Positions 18,150 through 25,801 of a stretch of 64,000 nucleotides of DNA are shown here, in pieces. Source of the stretch: Lachnospiraceae bacterium (GTDB lineage Bacteria; Bacillota; Clostridia; Lachnospirales; Lachnospiraceae); contig JAFUYB010000052.1 of the NCBI GenBank assembly GCA_017470735.1, forward strand, positions 20,919 to 84,918. Direction: 5' to 3'. Each line of letters starts with the position of its first letter. The first letter of the stretch is position 1. The notes under the pieces were generated by a model. The model was given only the letters and a program-made list of their open reading frames with translations, searched no databases and was not told the origin of the DNA. Made by a program: the position numbers and the translations under genes.

Positions 18150-19502
18150 ATGTATCGAAAAATCTACCAAAAAATGTTGGAATGGAAACAAAGGAGTGGA
18201 GGGAATACTGCTTTGATTATCGAAGGTGCCCGACGGGTTGGCAAAAGCTACATTGCGGAAGAATTTGCCAAGAAGGAGTATCGGTCGTATATTTTGATTG
18301 ATTTTGCGCAGGTAGGAAAGGAGATTCGGGATGTATTTGAGAACCAGCTTGCCGATTTAGACAGTTTTTTTCGCTATCTGTCCGGATTTTATGGAGTGAA
18401 GCTGTACCCGAATGAGTCGGTATTTATCTTTGACGAGGTGCAGAAATTCCCGCGGGCACGAGAGTCGATTAAGTTTCTTGTGGCAGATGGAAGATACCAC
18501 TACATCGAAACGGGCTCATTGGTTTCCATCCGCAAGAATGTAAAAGATATACAGATTCCATCCGAAGAGCGTCACATGAAGATGTATCCGATGGATTTTG
18601 AGGAATTTCTGATCGCGCTCGGCAACGAAAGTCTGATGGATTTTGTAAAAGACCGATATGCAAATCAGGCGGAAATGGGGCAGGCAATGCACCGGAAAGC
18701 AATGAATTATTTTCGTCAGTATATGATTGTTGGCGGAATGCCCCAGGCAGTAGCAGAATATGTGGCGACGGACGATTTTGACCGTACAGATGAGGTCAAG
18801 CGTGATATATTGGAATTGTATCGAAGTGACATTGCGAAGCACGCCAATGGCTCTACGATGAAGGTTATGCAGATTTTCGATGAAATACCGTCAGCATTAT
18901 CCCGGCACGAGCGGAAATTTCGGTTGTCCGCTTTAGAGAGGGGTGCGAAATATCGTGATTATGAAGATGCTTTTTTCTGGCTTGCCGATGCAATGATTGT
19001 CAACCATTGTTACAATACGCGGGAACCGAATCTTGGGCTGCGGATGAACCGGGACCGGGTGACGCTGAAGTGTTATATGGCGGATACCGGGCTTTTGATC
19101 AGCCATTCGTTTGATGAAAATGGAATTGTCAATGAGGAAATATACAAGAAAATCCTGTTTGACAAGTTGGAAGTCAATCTGGGCATGCTGACGGAGAATG
19201 TCGTTGCCCAAATGCTGGTGGCAGGCGGTCATAAATTATATTTTTATGCAAACGCGTCCCGGCAGGACGCCGACTTGCGTATGGAGATTGATTTTCTGAT
19301 TGCCAAAAGCACGGTTTCCAACCGGCACAACATATCGCCCATAGAAGTCAAATCCGGCAAGCGATATACGCTTTCTTCCATTCGGAAGTTTGTGCGGAAA
19401 TACGCCAGCCAGACGGACACGCCGTATGTAATGCATACAAAGGATTTAAAGCGGGAAAACGGTATGTTGTTCTTGCCGATTTATATGGTGGGAGTGATGT
19501 GA
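18150..19502 (+). CDS. AAA ATPase with C-terminal DUF4143 / nuclease-like domain (copy 1)
   Basis: A 450-residue cytoplasmic P-loop ATPase. Walker A is GARRVGKS (26-33) and Walker B is VFIFDEVQKFP (about 95-105). Sensor-like ETGS and the MYPMDFEEFL segment follow. The DUF4143 half ends in a PD-(D/E)XK-like core: EIDFLIA (E379, D381) and IEVKSG (E399, K401), so the nuclease-type residues are intact. These ATPases are common, multi-copy accessory genes without a known function. ATG 18150 has GAGAAAGG 6 bp upstream; the open frame extends further but into the repeat array. A paralogue lies at 21488 with the same promoter layout. Confidence 0.88.
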   Translation: MYRKIYQKMLEWKQRSGGNTALIIEGARRVGKSYIAEEFAKKEYRSYILIDFAQVGKEIRDVFENQLADLDSFFRYLSGFYGVKLYPNESVFIFDEVQKFPRARESIKFLVADGRYHYIETGSLVSIRKNVKDIQIPSEERHMKMYPMDFEEFLIALGNESLMDFVKDRYANQAEMGQAMHRKAMNYFRQYMIVGGMPQAVAEYVATDDFDRTDEVKRDILELYRSDIAKHANGSTMKVMQIFDEIPSALSRHERKFRLSALERGAKYRDYEDAFFWLADAMIVNHCYNTREPNLGLRMNRDRVTLKCYMADTGLLISHSFDENGIVNEEIYKKILFDKLEVNLGMLTENVVAQMLVAGGHKLYFYANASRQDADLRMEIDFLIAKSTVSNRHNISPIEVKSGKRYTLSSIRKFVRKYASQTDTPYVMHTKDLKRENGMLFLPIYMVGVM

Positions 19503-19601
19503 AGGCAATGTGGCATATTTCCCCCGAAAAATGATCGTCAGGAGAATTTGCAGTTGTCAAAAAGCGTCAAATATGGTAAAGTGACTCCGTACTATATAAT
19601 A

Positions 19602-19828
19602 AGAAATCAAGAACAATAGGTGTTTGTGTAACGCCAAGAGAGGCTGGACCCCTCTCCTGGCAAAGCATGGTATCAACCTACCACACAGTACAGTTCTTCG
19701 ACTGCGATACACGATTGCCATTATAACACATGGTATCGTTTTTTCAAGCGTTGTATCGTAGCAGAAACAGCCTCGATAAAAGCGGGGTGTCGGTGTGGAC
19801 GCATACTGACACCTCGTTCTTGATTTCT
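19602..19828. other. 227-bp structured element bounded by 13-bp inverted repeats
   Basis: AGAAATCAAGAAC (19602-19614) and GTTCTTGATTTCT (19816-19828) are perfect inverted repeats. Just inside them AGGTGT (19618-19623) faces ACACCT (19809-19814). The interior contains GCCA-GAGAGG pairing with CCTCTC-TGGC (19633-19661). CGATAC/GTATCG arms lie at about 19704 and 19753. GGTGTCGGT pairs with ACTGACACC (19786-19813), a pairing that competes with the outer stem. No convincing reading frame exists. It could be a non-coding RNA or a MITE. No target duplication is evident. Confidence 0.55.
19720..19747 (-). promoter_or_regulatory. Minus-strand promoter inside the structured element
   Basis: Read on the minus strand, TTGAAA (19747-19742) and a perfect TATAAT (19725-19720) are 16 bp apart. 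A transcript would run left through the GCCA/GAGAGG hairpin toward 19602. No protein-coding gene lies in that direction on this strand, so a small RNA is possible. Confidence 0.5.
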
Positions 19829-19840
19829 CACAGAATTTTC

Positions 19841-19879
19841 GCATCTGGGCGGTGTGTGCACGCACCGTCCCAAGATGCG
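19841..19879. other. Long hairpin upstream of the MaoC gene
   Basis: GCATCT-GGG-CGGTG (19841-19854) can pair with CACCG-TCCC-A-AGATGC (19863-19878), giving about 14 paired bases with two small bulges. No T run follows on either strand, so it is not a standard terminator. The region 19880-20008 shows no other feature. Confidence 0.5.
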
Positions 19880-20008
19880 TATTGTACCATGAAATTGCGG
19901 TACTTTGTGGGAGATCGGGATTGGAAGGAGCTGTCAAAAGACAGATTTTTGCAGTCTGGCTTTTGGTAGCTTCTTTTTTACGATTTTTGCAAGAAAGAGT
20001 ATGTGAAA

Positions 20009-20416
20009 ATGATTTTATCCGTGGGACAAAATGTATCTAGTAAAAATACGATAACTGTAGAGAGTATTGAAAAATACGCGGAAATAACAGGAGATTATAA
20101 TCCGATACATTTTGATCGGGAATTTGCCAAAACAAGCATATTTGGAGAGAGGATAGCCCATGGGATGCTATCAGCAGGATATATTTCAGCACTTATTGGA
20201 ATGAAACTACCCGGCAAAGGAACAGTTTATCTTAAGCAGGAAATCAATTTTCTTTTACCTGTAAAAGTGGGGGATGAAATTACAACGACGGTAACAATAG
20301 AAGAATGTATAAATTCCCAAAAAGGAATATACCGCTTAAGAACGGTCTGTGTGAATCAGAAAGATCAAATGGTTGTTACTGGTGAAGCTATTGTGAAATG
20401 GAAGGAGCAGAAATGA
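20009..20416 (+). CDS. MaoC-like hot-dog hydratase
   Basis: A 135-residue single hot-dog-fold protein. YAEITGDYNPIHFDREFA carries the Asp-His pair of the hydratase-2 motif (D...NPIH), and IFGERIAHGMLSAGYIS is the following conserved helix. It probably hydrates an enoyl-CoA or enoyl-ACP, but no fatty-acid genes are near. The partner overlapping its stop is a hexapeptide acyltransferase, a pairing seen in surface-sugar modification loci; an acyl-group-tailoring role is inferred. Its base composition is clearly AT-richer than the housekeeping genes, suggesting transfer. GTG 20003 is an alternative start. Confidence 0.82.
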   Translation: MILSVGQNVSSKNTITVESIEKYAEITGDYNPIHFDREFAKTSIFGERIAHGMLSAGYISALIGMKLPGKGTVYLKQEINFLLPVKVGDEITTTVTIEECINSQKGIYRLRTVCVNQKDQMVVTGEAIVKWKEQK

Positions 20417-20988
20417 GTACATTTTATGATGAACATGAGCTTGCAGCATTGGGATTAAAATATTATGGAAAGAATGTTTTGATAAGCAGAAATGCAGTGC
20501 TCTATAGTCCGCATACATTAGAAATTGGTGATAATGTAAGGATTGATGATTTTACAACGATCAGTGGAAATGTAAAAATAGGAAATTATATTCATATTGC
20601 ACAATTTTGTGGACTTTATGGTGGAGATGCGGGTATTGAAATGGAAGATTTTACGGGACTATCTTCTCGCGTCGTAATATATGCGACATCAAACGATTAT
20701 TCAGGATATTCTATGACAAACCCAATGGTGCCTGAAAAATACAAAACGACAGACAAAAATGCCCCTGTGAAGCTTGAAAAGCATGTTATCATTGGCTGTG
20801 TCTCTGCAATTCTTCCAGGTGTTACAATCCATGAAGGCAGTTCAGTAGGAGCAATGACATTATGCAATAAATCGTTGGAGTCTTGGGGAATCTATGCAGG
20901 TGTACCCGCAAAAAGAATTCGTGACAGAAGTAGAAATCTTTTGGAGTTGGAAAAGCAGCTGTGGGATGAAGTGGAACGGAATTGTTAA
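20413..20988 (+). CDS. Left-handed beta-helix (hexapeptide) acyltransferase
   Basis: A 191-residue O- or N-acyltransferase of the LbetaH class. Hexapeptide turns run from about residue 20 to 160 (LEIGDNVRIDDFTTISGNVKIG; VKLEKHVIIGCVSAILPGV; SSVGAMTLCNKSLESWGI), and IYAGVPAKRIRDR is the typical end. Acyl-CoA or acyl-ACP is the likely donor, and a sugar the acceptor. The ATG overlaps the MaoC stop (ATGA) with GGAAGGAG upstream, so the two are coupled. AT-rich like MaoC. It looks like a fragment of a larger surface-polysaccharide cluster, but no glycosyltransferase is present. Confidence 0.85.
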   Translation: MSTFYDEHELAALGLKYYGKNVLISRNAVLYSPHTLEIGDNVRIDDFTTISGNVKIGNYIHIAQFCGLYGGDAGIEMEDFTGLSSRVVIYATSNDYSGYSMTNPMVPEKYKTTDKNAPVKLEKHVIIGCVSAILPGVTIHEGSSVGAMTLCNKSLESWGIYAGVPAKRIRDRSRNLLELEKQLWDEVERNC

Positions 20989-20989
20989 A

Positions 20990-21388
20990 ATGGAAAGCTT
21001 TTATCGATTATTTCGAAAAAACTTGGAGAGGCTTGAAAAGGCAAAAGAACGCGACGCATCCGATGAATTTGTATTGAGTGGGACTGTGCAGAAATTCAAT
21101 CTGACCTTTGACATTGCGTGGAAAGTGATGAAGGATATCTGTGTCAATCACTACAAGGTGCTGGATTTTGCAATGGGTTCGCCGAGGGAGACTTTGCGTG
21201 TGGCGGCTTCGGTTCGATTGATTTCTGACGACCGATGGATGAAAATGTTGGATGACCGCAACCGGTTAGCGCATGATTATGATGGTTCGTTGGCAGAAGA
21301 GTGTTTTTCGGTCATCGTTGAAGAGTATTTACCGCTGTTTCAAGGTTTTGCGGATACCGTATCAAAGATAATCAAGACGAATGTGTAA
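20990..21388 (+). CDS. HEPN-domain protein of the HI0074 (nucleotidyltransferase substrate-binding) type, orphan
   Basis: A 132-residue four-helix protein. FNLTFDIAWKVMKDI and GSPRETLRVA are family segments. R90-N-R-L-A-H95-D-Y97 matches the Rx4HxY motif of HEPN toxins, whose tyrosine is AMPylated by the MNT nucleotidyltransferase antitoxin in characterised type VII pairs. Here no MNT gene lies on either side: upstream is the acyltransferase and downstream an ATPase gene. It is therefore either an orphan or has a distant partner. The start is 2 bp after the previous stop. Its stop codon lies inside repeat array B. Confidence 0.82.
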   Translation: MESFYRLFRKNLERLEKAKERDASDEFVLSGTVQKFNLTFDIAWKVMKDICVNHYKVLDFAMGSPRETLRVAASVRLISDDRWMKMLDDRNRLAHDYDGSLAEECFSVIVEEYLPLFQGFADTVSKIIKTNV

Positions 21389-21462
21389 AAAAGATGAAAT
21401 CTTTCAAGAAAATTATGTAAAAAAGATGAATTTTATGGTATAATTTCCGTAAAAATCATGAA
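21384..21462 (+). repeat. Phased direct-repeat array B: three copies at exactly 32-bp steps
   Basis: TGTAAAAAAGATGAA at 21384 and 21416 is identical; a diverged copy CGTAAAAATCATGAA is at 21448. Spacers are unrelated in sequence. Copy 2 covers the -35 region, and copy 3 begins 4 bp after the -10, the same geometry as array A. The core AAAAAGATGAA resembles GAAAAGGTGTA of array A (8 of 11). Copy 1 overlaps the stop codon of the HEPN gene. Confidence 0.82.
21416..21444 (+). promoter_or_regulatory. Promoter of ATPase gene 2, embedded in array B
   Basis: A perfect TATAAT lies at 21439-21444. The matching -35 position (about 21416-21421, TGTAAA) is weak and lies inside repeat copy 2. A weak -35 covered by a repeat would suit either activation or repression by a repeat-binding protein. 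Confidence 0.6.
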
Positions 21463-21487
21463 TTCCTTATAAAAAGGGGTGGATGGT

Positions 21488-22795
21488 ATGTTCCGGAAAT
21501 TTTATCAGAAGCTGATGGACTGGCAGGTGCAGAATGTCAAAGAGCCTCTGCTGGTGACCGGGGTGAGGCAGGTTGGGAAGACTTGGCTGATCCGGCAATT
21601 TTGCAAAGAGCAGTATCCTGACTATATATACATCAATTTGGAAAGCCAGCCTGAATTTTTATCTGTTTTTGAGGAAGGACTTCAACCGGAACAGATTTTG
21701 CGGCAGATCGGAATATTGATGGGAAAGAGCGTTCATCCGCAGACGCCCATTTTTATCGATGAAATTCAGCAGAGCGAGGCAGCAATCAATGCTTTAAAGT
21801 ATTTCTGTGAAGCTGACGCAAATTACCGGATTATCGGGGCAGGAAGCCTGTTGGGAGTAAAAATACGCCGTTTTTCATCATCTTTTCCAGTCGGGAAGGT
21901 CAGAATCCAGCAGCTACGTCCTATGGATTTTGAAGAATTTCTGATCGCTTGTGGGCAAGATGCATTGCGGGAAGCGATTCGGCAATCCTATCATGAAAGC
22001 CGTCCATTGCCAGAAGGAATCCACCAAAAGGCAATACAGTTATACCGGGATTACCTGTTTGTCGGCGGGATGCCGCAGGCGATAAACAATTATATTGATC
22101 ACGATTGTTCCGTATTGGAATTTGACCGGAAAATCCAGCAGAATTTATTGTTTTCCTATTCAGCAGATATGACGAAATACACGACAAGCGCGGCAGAAGG
22201 CGTGAAAATCAATGAGATTTATCAATCCATTCCCCGACAGCTGGCTCGTGAAAATCCGAAGTTTACATACAAAGAAGTGCGTTCTAAAGCGAATAAACGG
22301 GACTTTTCGTCTTCTTTGGATTGGCTCGGAGCATCCGGTCTGGTAGAAATTGTCAAAAAGGCAACATTTCCCCAGTCTCCATTAAAAGCATTCGCAGACG
22401 ATGACAGTTTCAAGGTGTATCTTTCCGATGTTGGCCTGCTTTGTGCAATGAGCGGGCTGCAGTATCGGGATCTGCTTCCATCACAGCATAGTATATTTAA
22501 AGGTGCCGTGACGGAGAATTATATGGCAGATGCTTTGGCGTGTATAGAGAGCGAATTGTACTATTATAAGCCGGATTACAGCATGGAGATTGATTTTTTG
22601 CTGGTTCGTGAGGGCGGAGTAGTACCGGCGGAAGTAAGGTCCGGTCGACATAAACGGTCAACAAGTTTGAAGAATTTTGTGCAAAAATGGACACCACCGT
22701 ATGCCATGCGTATTTCAGAGACGAATTTCGGGAAGACAGATGACTTGTATTCCATTCCATTATATGCGGTCTTTTGTCTGGATGAAGAGATTTAA
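21488..22795 (+). CDS. AAA ATPase with C-terminal DUF4143 domain (copy 2, altered nuclease motif)
   Basis: A 435-residue paralogue of the ATPase at 18150. Walker A is GVRQVGKTW (about 20-28), Walker B is IFIDEIQQSEAA, and GAGSLLGV and RPMDFEEFLIACG follow in the same order. In the C-terminal PD-(D/E)XK-like core EIDFLLV is kept, but the ExK motif reads AEVRSG (E382, R384), with arginine replacing the lysine that is usual in active nucleases. ATG 21488 has AAGGGGTG 7 bp upstream. It converges on apbE, overlapping it by 4 bases. Function is unknown; self-regulation through array B is inferred. Confidence 0.88.
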   Translation: MFRKFYQKLMDWQVQNVKEPLLVTGVRQVGKTWLIRQFCKEQYPDYIYINLESQPEFLSVFEEGLQPEQILRQIGILMGKSVHPQTPIFIDEIQQSEAAINALKYFCEADANYRIIGAGSLLGVKIRRFSSSFPVGKVRIQQLRPMDFEEFLIACGQDALREAIRQSYHESRPLPEGIHQKAIQLYRDYLFVGGMPQAINNYIDHDCSVLEFDRKIQQNLLFSYSADMTKYTTSAAEGVKINEIYQSIPRQLARENPKFTYKEVRSKANKRDFSSSLDWLGASGLVEIVKKATFPQSPLKAFADDDSFKVYLSDVGLLCAMSGLQYRDLLPSQHSIFKGAVTENYMADALACIESELYYYKPDYSMEIDFLLVREGGVVPAEVRSGRHKRSTSLKNFVQKWTPPYAMRISETNFGKTDDLYSIPLYAVFCLDEEI

Positions 22796-23913
22796 TATTC
22801 CTTATAAGGCACAACATCTCCCATTCCGGAGGAATAATACAGCTCATTTTCATCCGTGATGAAGATCGCTTCGATGTTGGCGTGTGATTCAACATAATCC
22901 ATGCCATTGTCCAAGCCCAGCAAAAATACGGTGGTTGACAAAGCATCCCCATCGGTTGAGGAATCGCTGATGATCGTAACGGAGGACAATCCGTTGTCAC
23001 AAGGATAACCGGTCGATGTGTCGAGAATATGGTGGTAAATGTTCCCGTCCTGCTCGAAATACCGCTGGTAAGTGCCGCTGGTCACGACCGATCTGTCAGT
23101 CAATTCGACTGCGACAATCGGCGTCCCATCGGTCGAGAAAGGCTTCTGGATGCCGATGGTATAGCTGCTGCCGTCAGGTTTCTCCCCAAGCGTCAGGACA
23201 TTGCCGCCGAGATTGATCAGCCCCGCCGAAATGCCTTCGCTTTCCAGATATTCCTTCATTTTGTCCGCGATATAGCCTTTGGCAATGCCGCCGAGGTCGA
23301 GAGCAGCATCCGCATCGAGCAGAGTCACTTGATTGCCGTCAACTTGGACCTTGGTATAATCGATATGAGCCAGACGGTCGGCAATTTCCGAAGCATCCGG
23401 CACGAGAGAAGCAGCATCATCCGAAGCTTTTGGTGCATTTACTGCGTCGGGATATTCTGCAATATCCGAAGAAACATCATGCGCTGTATCATTTGGTTCA
23501 TCCGCGTCTGCCATTGCCGTTTTTTCGTGAAAATCCCACAAATCAGAAAGCTTTCCGATTGTGATATCGAACTTACCGCCGGACTCCTGGCTATAAGATA
23601 ATCCCTTTTCAATCAATTCTGCAGTTTCATCGTGTACCGTGACGGCTTCATTGGGATGGGCGTTGATTTTGGACACATCGCTGTCCGCAACCGTGTCAGA
23701 AAAATACTGCTCAAAGGTTTCCGCCATTTCCATACAATGGTCGAGGGCATATTGCTGCGACTGGTCGTAAAGGGTCACCTGAATGACCGTGTCAAAATAA
23801 AAGCCGCTGTCCGAAATCGGTTCGTTGGAATGCGGCGCACAGCCGCCCAAAAGGAAAGCCGTGGTTGATGCAAGCAGTATTTTTGTTGTAAAAGCTGTTT
23901 TTATATTACGCAT
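22792..23913 (-). CDS. apbE: FAD:protein FMN transferase (ApbE), lipoprotein
   Basis: A 373-residue extracytoplasmic enzyme that moves FMN from FAD to a threonine on target proteins. The signal peptide ends in the lipobox LLGGC, and FYFDTVIQVTLYD starts the mature fold. ALDLGGIAKGYIADK, INLGGNVLTLG and the C-terminal TDGDALSTTVFLLG metal-binding motif are present. About 40 acidic residues (near 145-185) interrupt the domain. Obvious targets are RnfG and RnfD encoded 5 kb away. ATG 23913 gives a clean signal peptide; ATG 23946 adds 11 residues. A MITE lies directly upstream. Confidence 0.93.
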   Translation of the reverse strand: MRNIKTAFTTKILLASTTAFLLGGCAPHSNEPISDSGFYFDTVIQVTLYDQSQQYALDHCMEMAETFEQYFSDTVADSDVSKINAHPNEAVTVHDETAELIEKGLSYSQESGGKFDITIGKLSDLWDFHEKTAMADADEPNDTAHDVSSDIAEYPDAVNAPKASDDAASLVPDASEIADRLAHIDYTKVQVDGNQVTLLDADAALDLGGIAKGYIADKMKEYLESEGISAGLINLGGNVLTLGEKPDGSSYTIGIQKPFSTDGTPIVAVELTDRSVVTSGTYQRYFEQDGNIYHHILDTSTGYPCDNGLSSVTIISDSSTDGDALSTTVFLLGLDNGMDYVESHANIEAIFITDENELYYSSGMGDVVPYKEY

Positions 23914-23955
23914 AGCTGTTTGACATATCTGTTGAGCACAAAGCATTTTTTCTTA

Positions 23956-24114
23956 GGAACTGTCACAAAATAACTTGCACATTTCTGGCTTGTCTTCAGC
24001 TCCATCTGTTGCGTTGTCCTCAATCAACGATGCGCCGCATCGCCTCATTCGGACGCCTTGCATATGAAGCTGAATCCATCGCCATAAATGCACAGATTAA
24101 TTTGAGACAGTCCC
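23956..24114. mobile_element. MITE-like element, 159 bp, with terminal inverted repeats
   Basis: The left end GGAACTGTCACAAAATAA (23956-23973) is an imperfect inverted copy of the right end, which on the minus strand reads GGGACTGTCTCAAATTAA (24114-24097). Both ends are flanked by TTA (23953-23955 and 24115-24117), consistent with a 3-bp target duplication. The interior has a perfect palindrome CGATGCG-C-CGCATCG but no gene. It sits between the divergent apbE and proB starts and may carry or disrupt their promoters. A transposase source is not in the window. Confidence 0.8.
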
Positions 24115-24229
24115 TTAATCTCGAATTATAGCACAGATAGATGATTTTTTCTTGGAATTGTGGTAAAGTAGTTTCAATTGTCGCGTATATTTGTTTATTT
24201 CAAAAATAGATTTGGATTGGAGATACATA

Positions 24230-25066
24230 ATGAACCCTTTTTCTGAGAAAAAACGCATTGTGATCAAAATCGGCTCGCACTCGCTGGTACACGCAAGGAC
24301 GGGGCGGGTGGATTACATCAAAATGGAACGGCTGGCAATGGAGATTTCCGATTTAAAAAACCGCGGGCTGGATGTCTGCCTTGTTTCATCAGGGGCGATG
24401 GCGGTAGGCAGGCAGATTTTGGGCGTGCAGCACAAGTCAAAATACCAGCCAGAAAACCAAATGCACGCGTCAATTGGGCAGGCGCGGCTGATGTCAATCT
24501 ATCAGAAATTTTTCACTGAATATAATGAAATTTGTGGGCAGGTGCTGATGACGAAAGAGACGATGCGCGATAATGTCTCGCGGAAAAATGCCCAGAATGC
24601 CTTTGAGGAATTATTTAAAGCGGGTGCGATCCCTGTTGTCAACAACAATGATACGGTCTCCACTTACGAAATCCAGTTTGGCGACAACGATACGCTTTCT
24701 GCCATTGTCACATCGCTGATCCAGGCGGATCTGCTGATCATTTTAACCGATATAGACGGGCTGTATTCCGCGGATCCGCGGGAGAACGAGAGCGCGCATC
24801 TGATCCGTCATGTGGGGCGGATTGACGATGCCCTGCTTGAGATGGCTTCCGACCGTCCCGGCAGCGCGGAGGGCACCGGCGGCATGGCAACCAAGCTGCG
24901 TGCCGCGCAGATTGCAACGGCATCCGGGGCGGATATGGTGATCGCCAATGGGGCTGATGTGACGATTTTACACCGTATTTTTGAAAATGACTATGTCGGA
25001 ACCTTTTTTGAAGGACATTTCGATGAAGATTTTGACCTTCTTGGCGTAGTTGAAGAAGGATATTGA
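24230..25066 (+). CDS. proB: Glutamate 5-kinase, short form without PUA domain
   Basis: A 278-residue amino-acid kinase that makes glutamyl-5-phosphate, the first step of proline synthesis. VIKIGSHSLVHARTGRVDY is the ATP-site start. CLVSSGAMAVGRQI, VVNNNDTVS and LILTDIDGLYSADPR follow. GTGGMATKLRAAQIA ends the kinase domain. The C-terminal PUA domain of longer ProB proteins is absent. proA is not adjacent; the next gene is a folate enzyme. ATG 24230 has GGAG 9 bp upstream. Confidence 0.93.
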   Translation: MNPFSEKKRIVIKIGSHSLVHARTGRVDYIKMERLAMEISDLKNRGLDVCLVSSGAMAVGRQILGVQHKSKYQPENQMHASIGQARLMSIYQKFFTEYNEICGQVLMTKETMRDNVSRKNAQNAFEELFKAGAIPVVNNNDTVSTYEIQFGDNDTLSAIVTSLIQADLLIILTDIDGLYSADPRENESAHLIRHVGRIDDALLEMASDRPGSAEGTGGMATKLRAAQIATASGADMVIANGADVTILHRIFENDYVGTFFEGHFDEDFDLLGVVEEGY

Positions 25067-25107
25067 CGATCCGGGCCGAAAAACGATCTGCAGCAGAAAT
25101 AAATTTT

Positions 25108-25758
25108 ATGACAAACGAACGACAATCCGAAGCAGAGACAATCCGAAAACGAATGAAAGCGCTGCGCCAGCAAAAGAGCTTTGACGCGCAAGGGCATTTT
25201 TTGCTGGAGCAGCAAGCATCTGTTATCCGGGAGAAGCTTGCAGAGATACTGAAAAACCAACCTTTTCTGAAACAGATTCTCTGCTTTTATCCATTCGGGA
25301 GCGAGATTCCATTACTTCCGTTATATAAAAAAATAATAGCAGACTACCTGCTATACTTTCCTATCACCGGAGAGCAGGATCTGACATTTTACAGAGTTTC
25401 TTCTATTGAAAATACTTCGTTTGTTTCGGGGAAAATGGGAATATCCGAACCGTCAGAACGCCAGGAAGCGTATGGAGTTGCGTCAGATGGAGTGTTTCCT
25501 CGCCGTCAAACCGGAATTCGTCATATGGAAAAGGATAAGTTTCAGAATGGATTGTACGAAACGGCAGCTATCGTTCCCGGATTGGCATTTTCACTGCAGA
25601 ATAGGGGAAGGATCGGCTATGGCGGGGGGTATTATGACCGTTTTTTGGCGGAACACCCTGAAATATACAAGATTGGCGTCTGCTATGATTACCAAATCAT
25701 AGCAAATCTGCCGCAAAACACCTGGGACATTCCAATGGATTGCGTGGTGACAAACTAG
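25108..25758 (+). CDS. 5-formyltetrahydrofolate cyclo-ligase
   Basis: A 216-residue enzyme that uses ATP to turn 5-formyl-THF into 5,10-methenyl-THF. The N-terminal helix IRKRMKALRQQ, the central FYPFGSEIPLLPLY and the signature GRIGYGGGYYDRFLAEH (nucleotide and metal binding) are clear. It follows proB directly. A TTG at 25063 overlaps the proB stop and would extend the protein by 15 residues, but its GAAGGA lies too close. ATG 25108 fits family N-termini, although its ribosome site is weak. Confidence 0.92.
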   Translation: MTNERQSEAETIRKRMKALRQQKSFDAQGHFLLEQQASVIREKLAEILKNQPFLKQILCFYPFGSEIPLLPLYKKIIADYLLYFPITGEQDLTFYRVSSIENTSFVSGKMGISEPSERQEAYGVASDGVFPRRQTGIRHMEKDKFQNGLYETAAIVPGLAFSLQNRGRIGYGGGYYDRFLAEHPEIYKIGVCYDYQIIANLPQNTWDIPMDCVVTN

Positions 25759-25801
25759 TTTTACGCCTATATATCGAAAAAGAGAGGATTGTGTTTTTGC
25801 G

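Noticed and set aside
19557..19937. Minus-strand open frame of 126 codons
   Set aside because: It spans the hairpin-rich element, is rich in Cys, Arg and Thr with no recognisable domain, and its ATG lacks a ribosome site.
20894..20989. Extending the HEPN gene upstream into the acyltransferase gene
   Set aside because: The extension overlaps a confident gene in another frame, and HI0074 homology begins at the ATG 20990.
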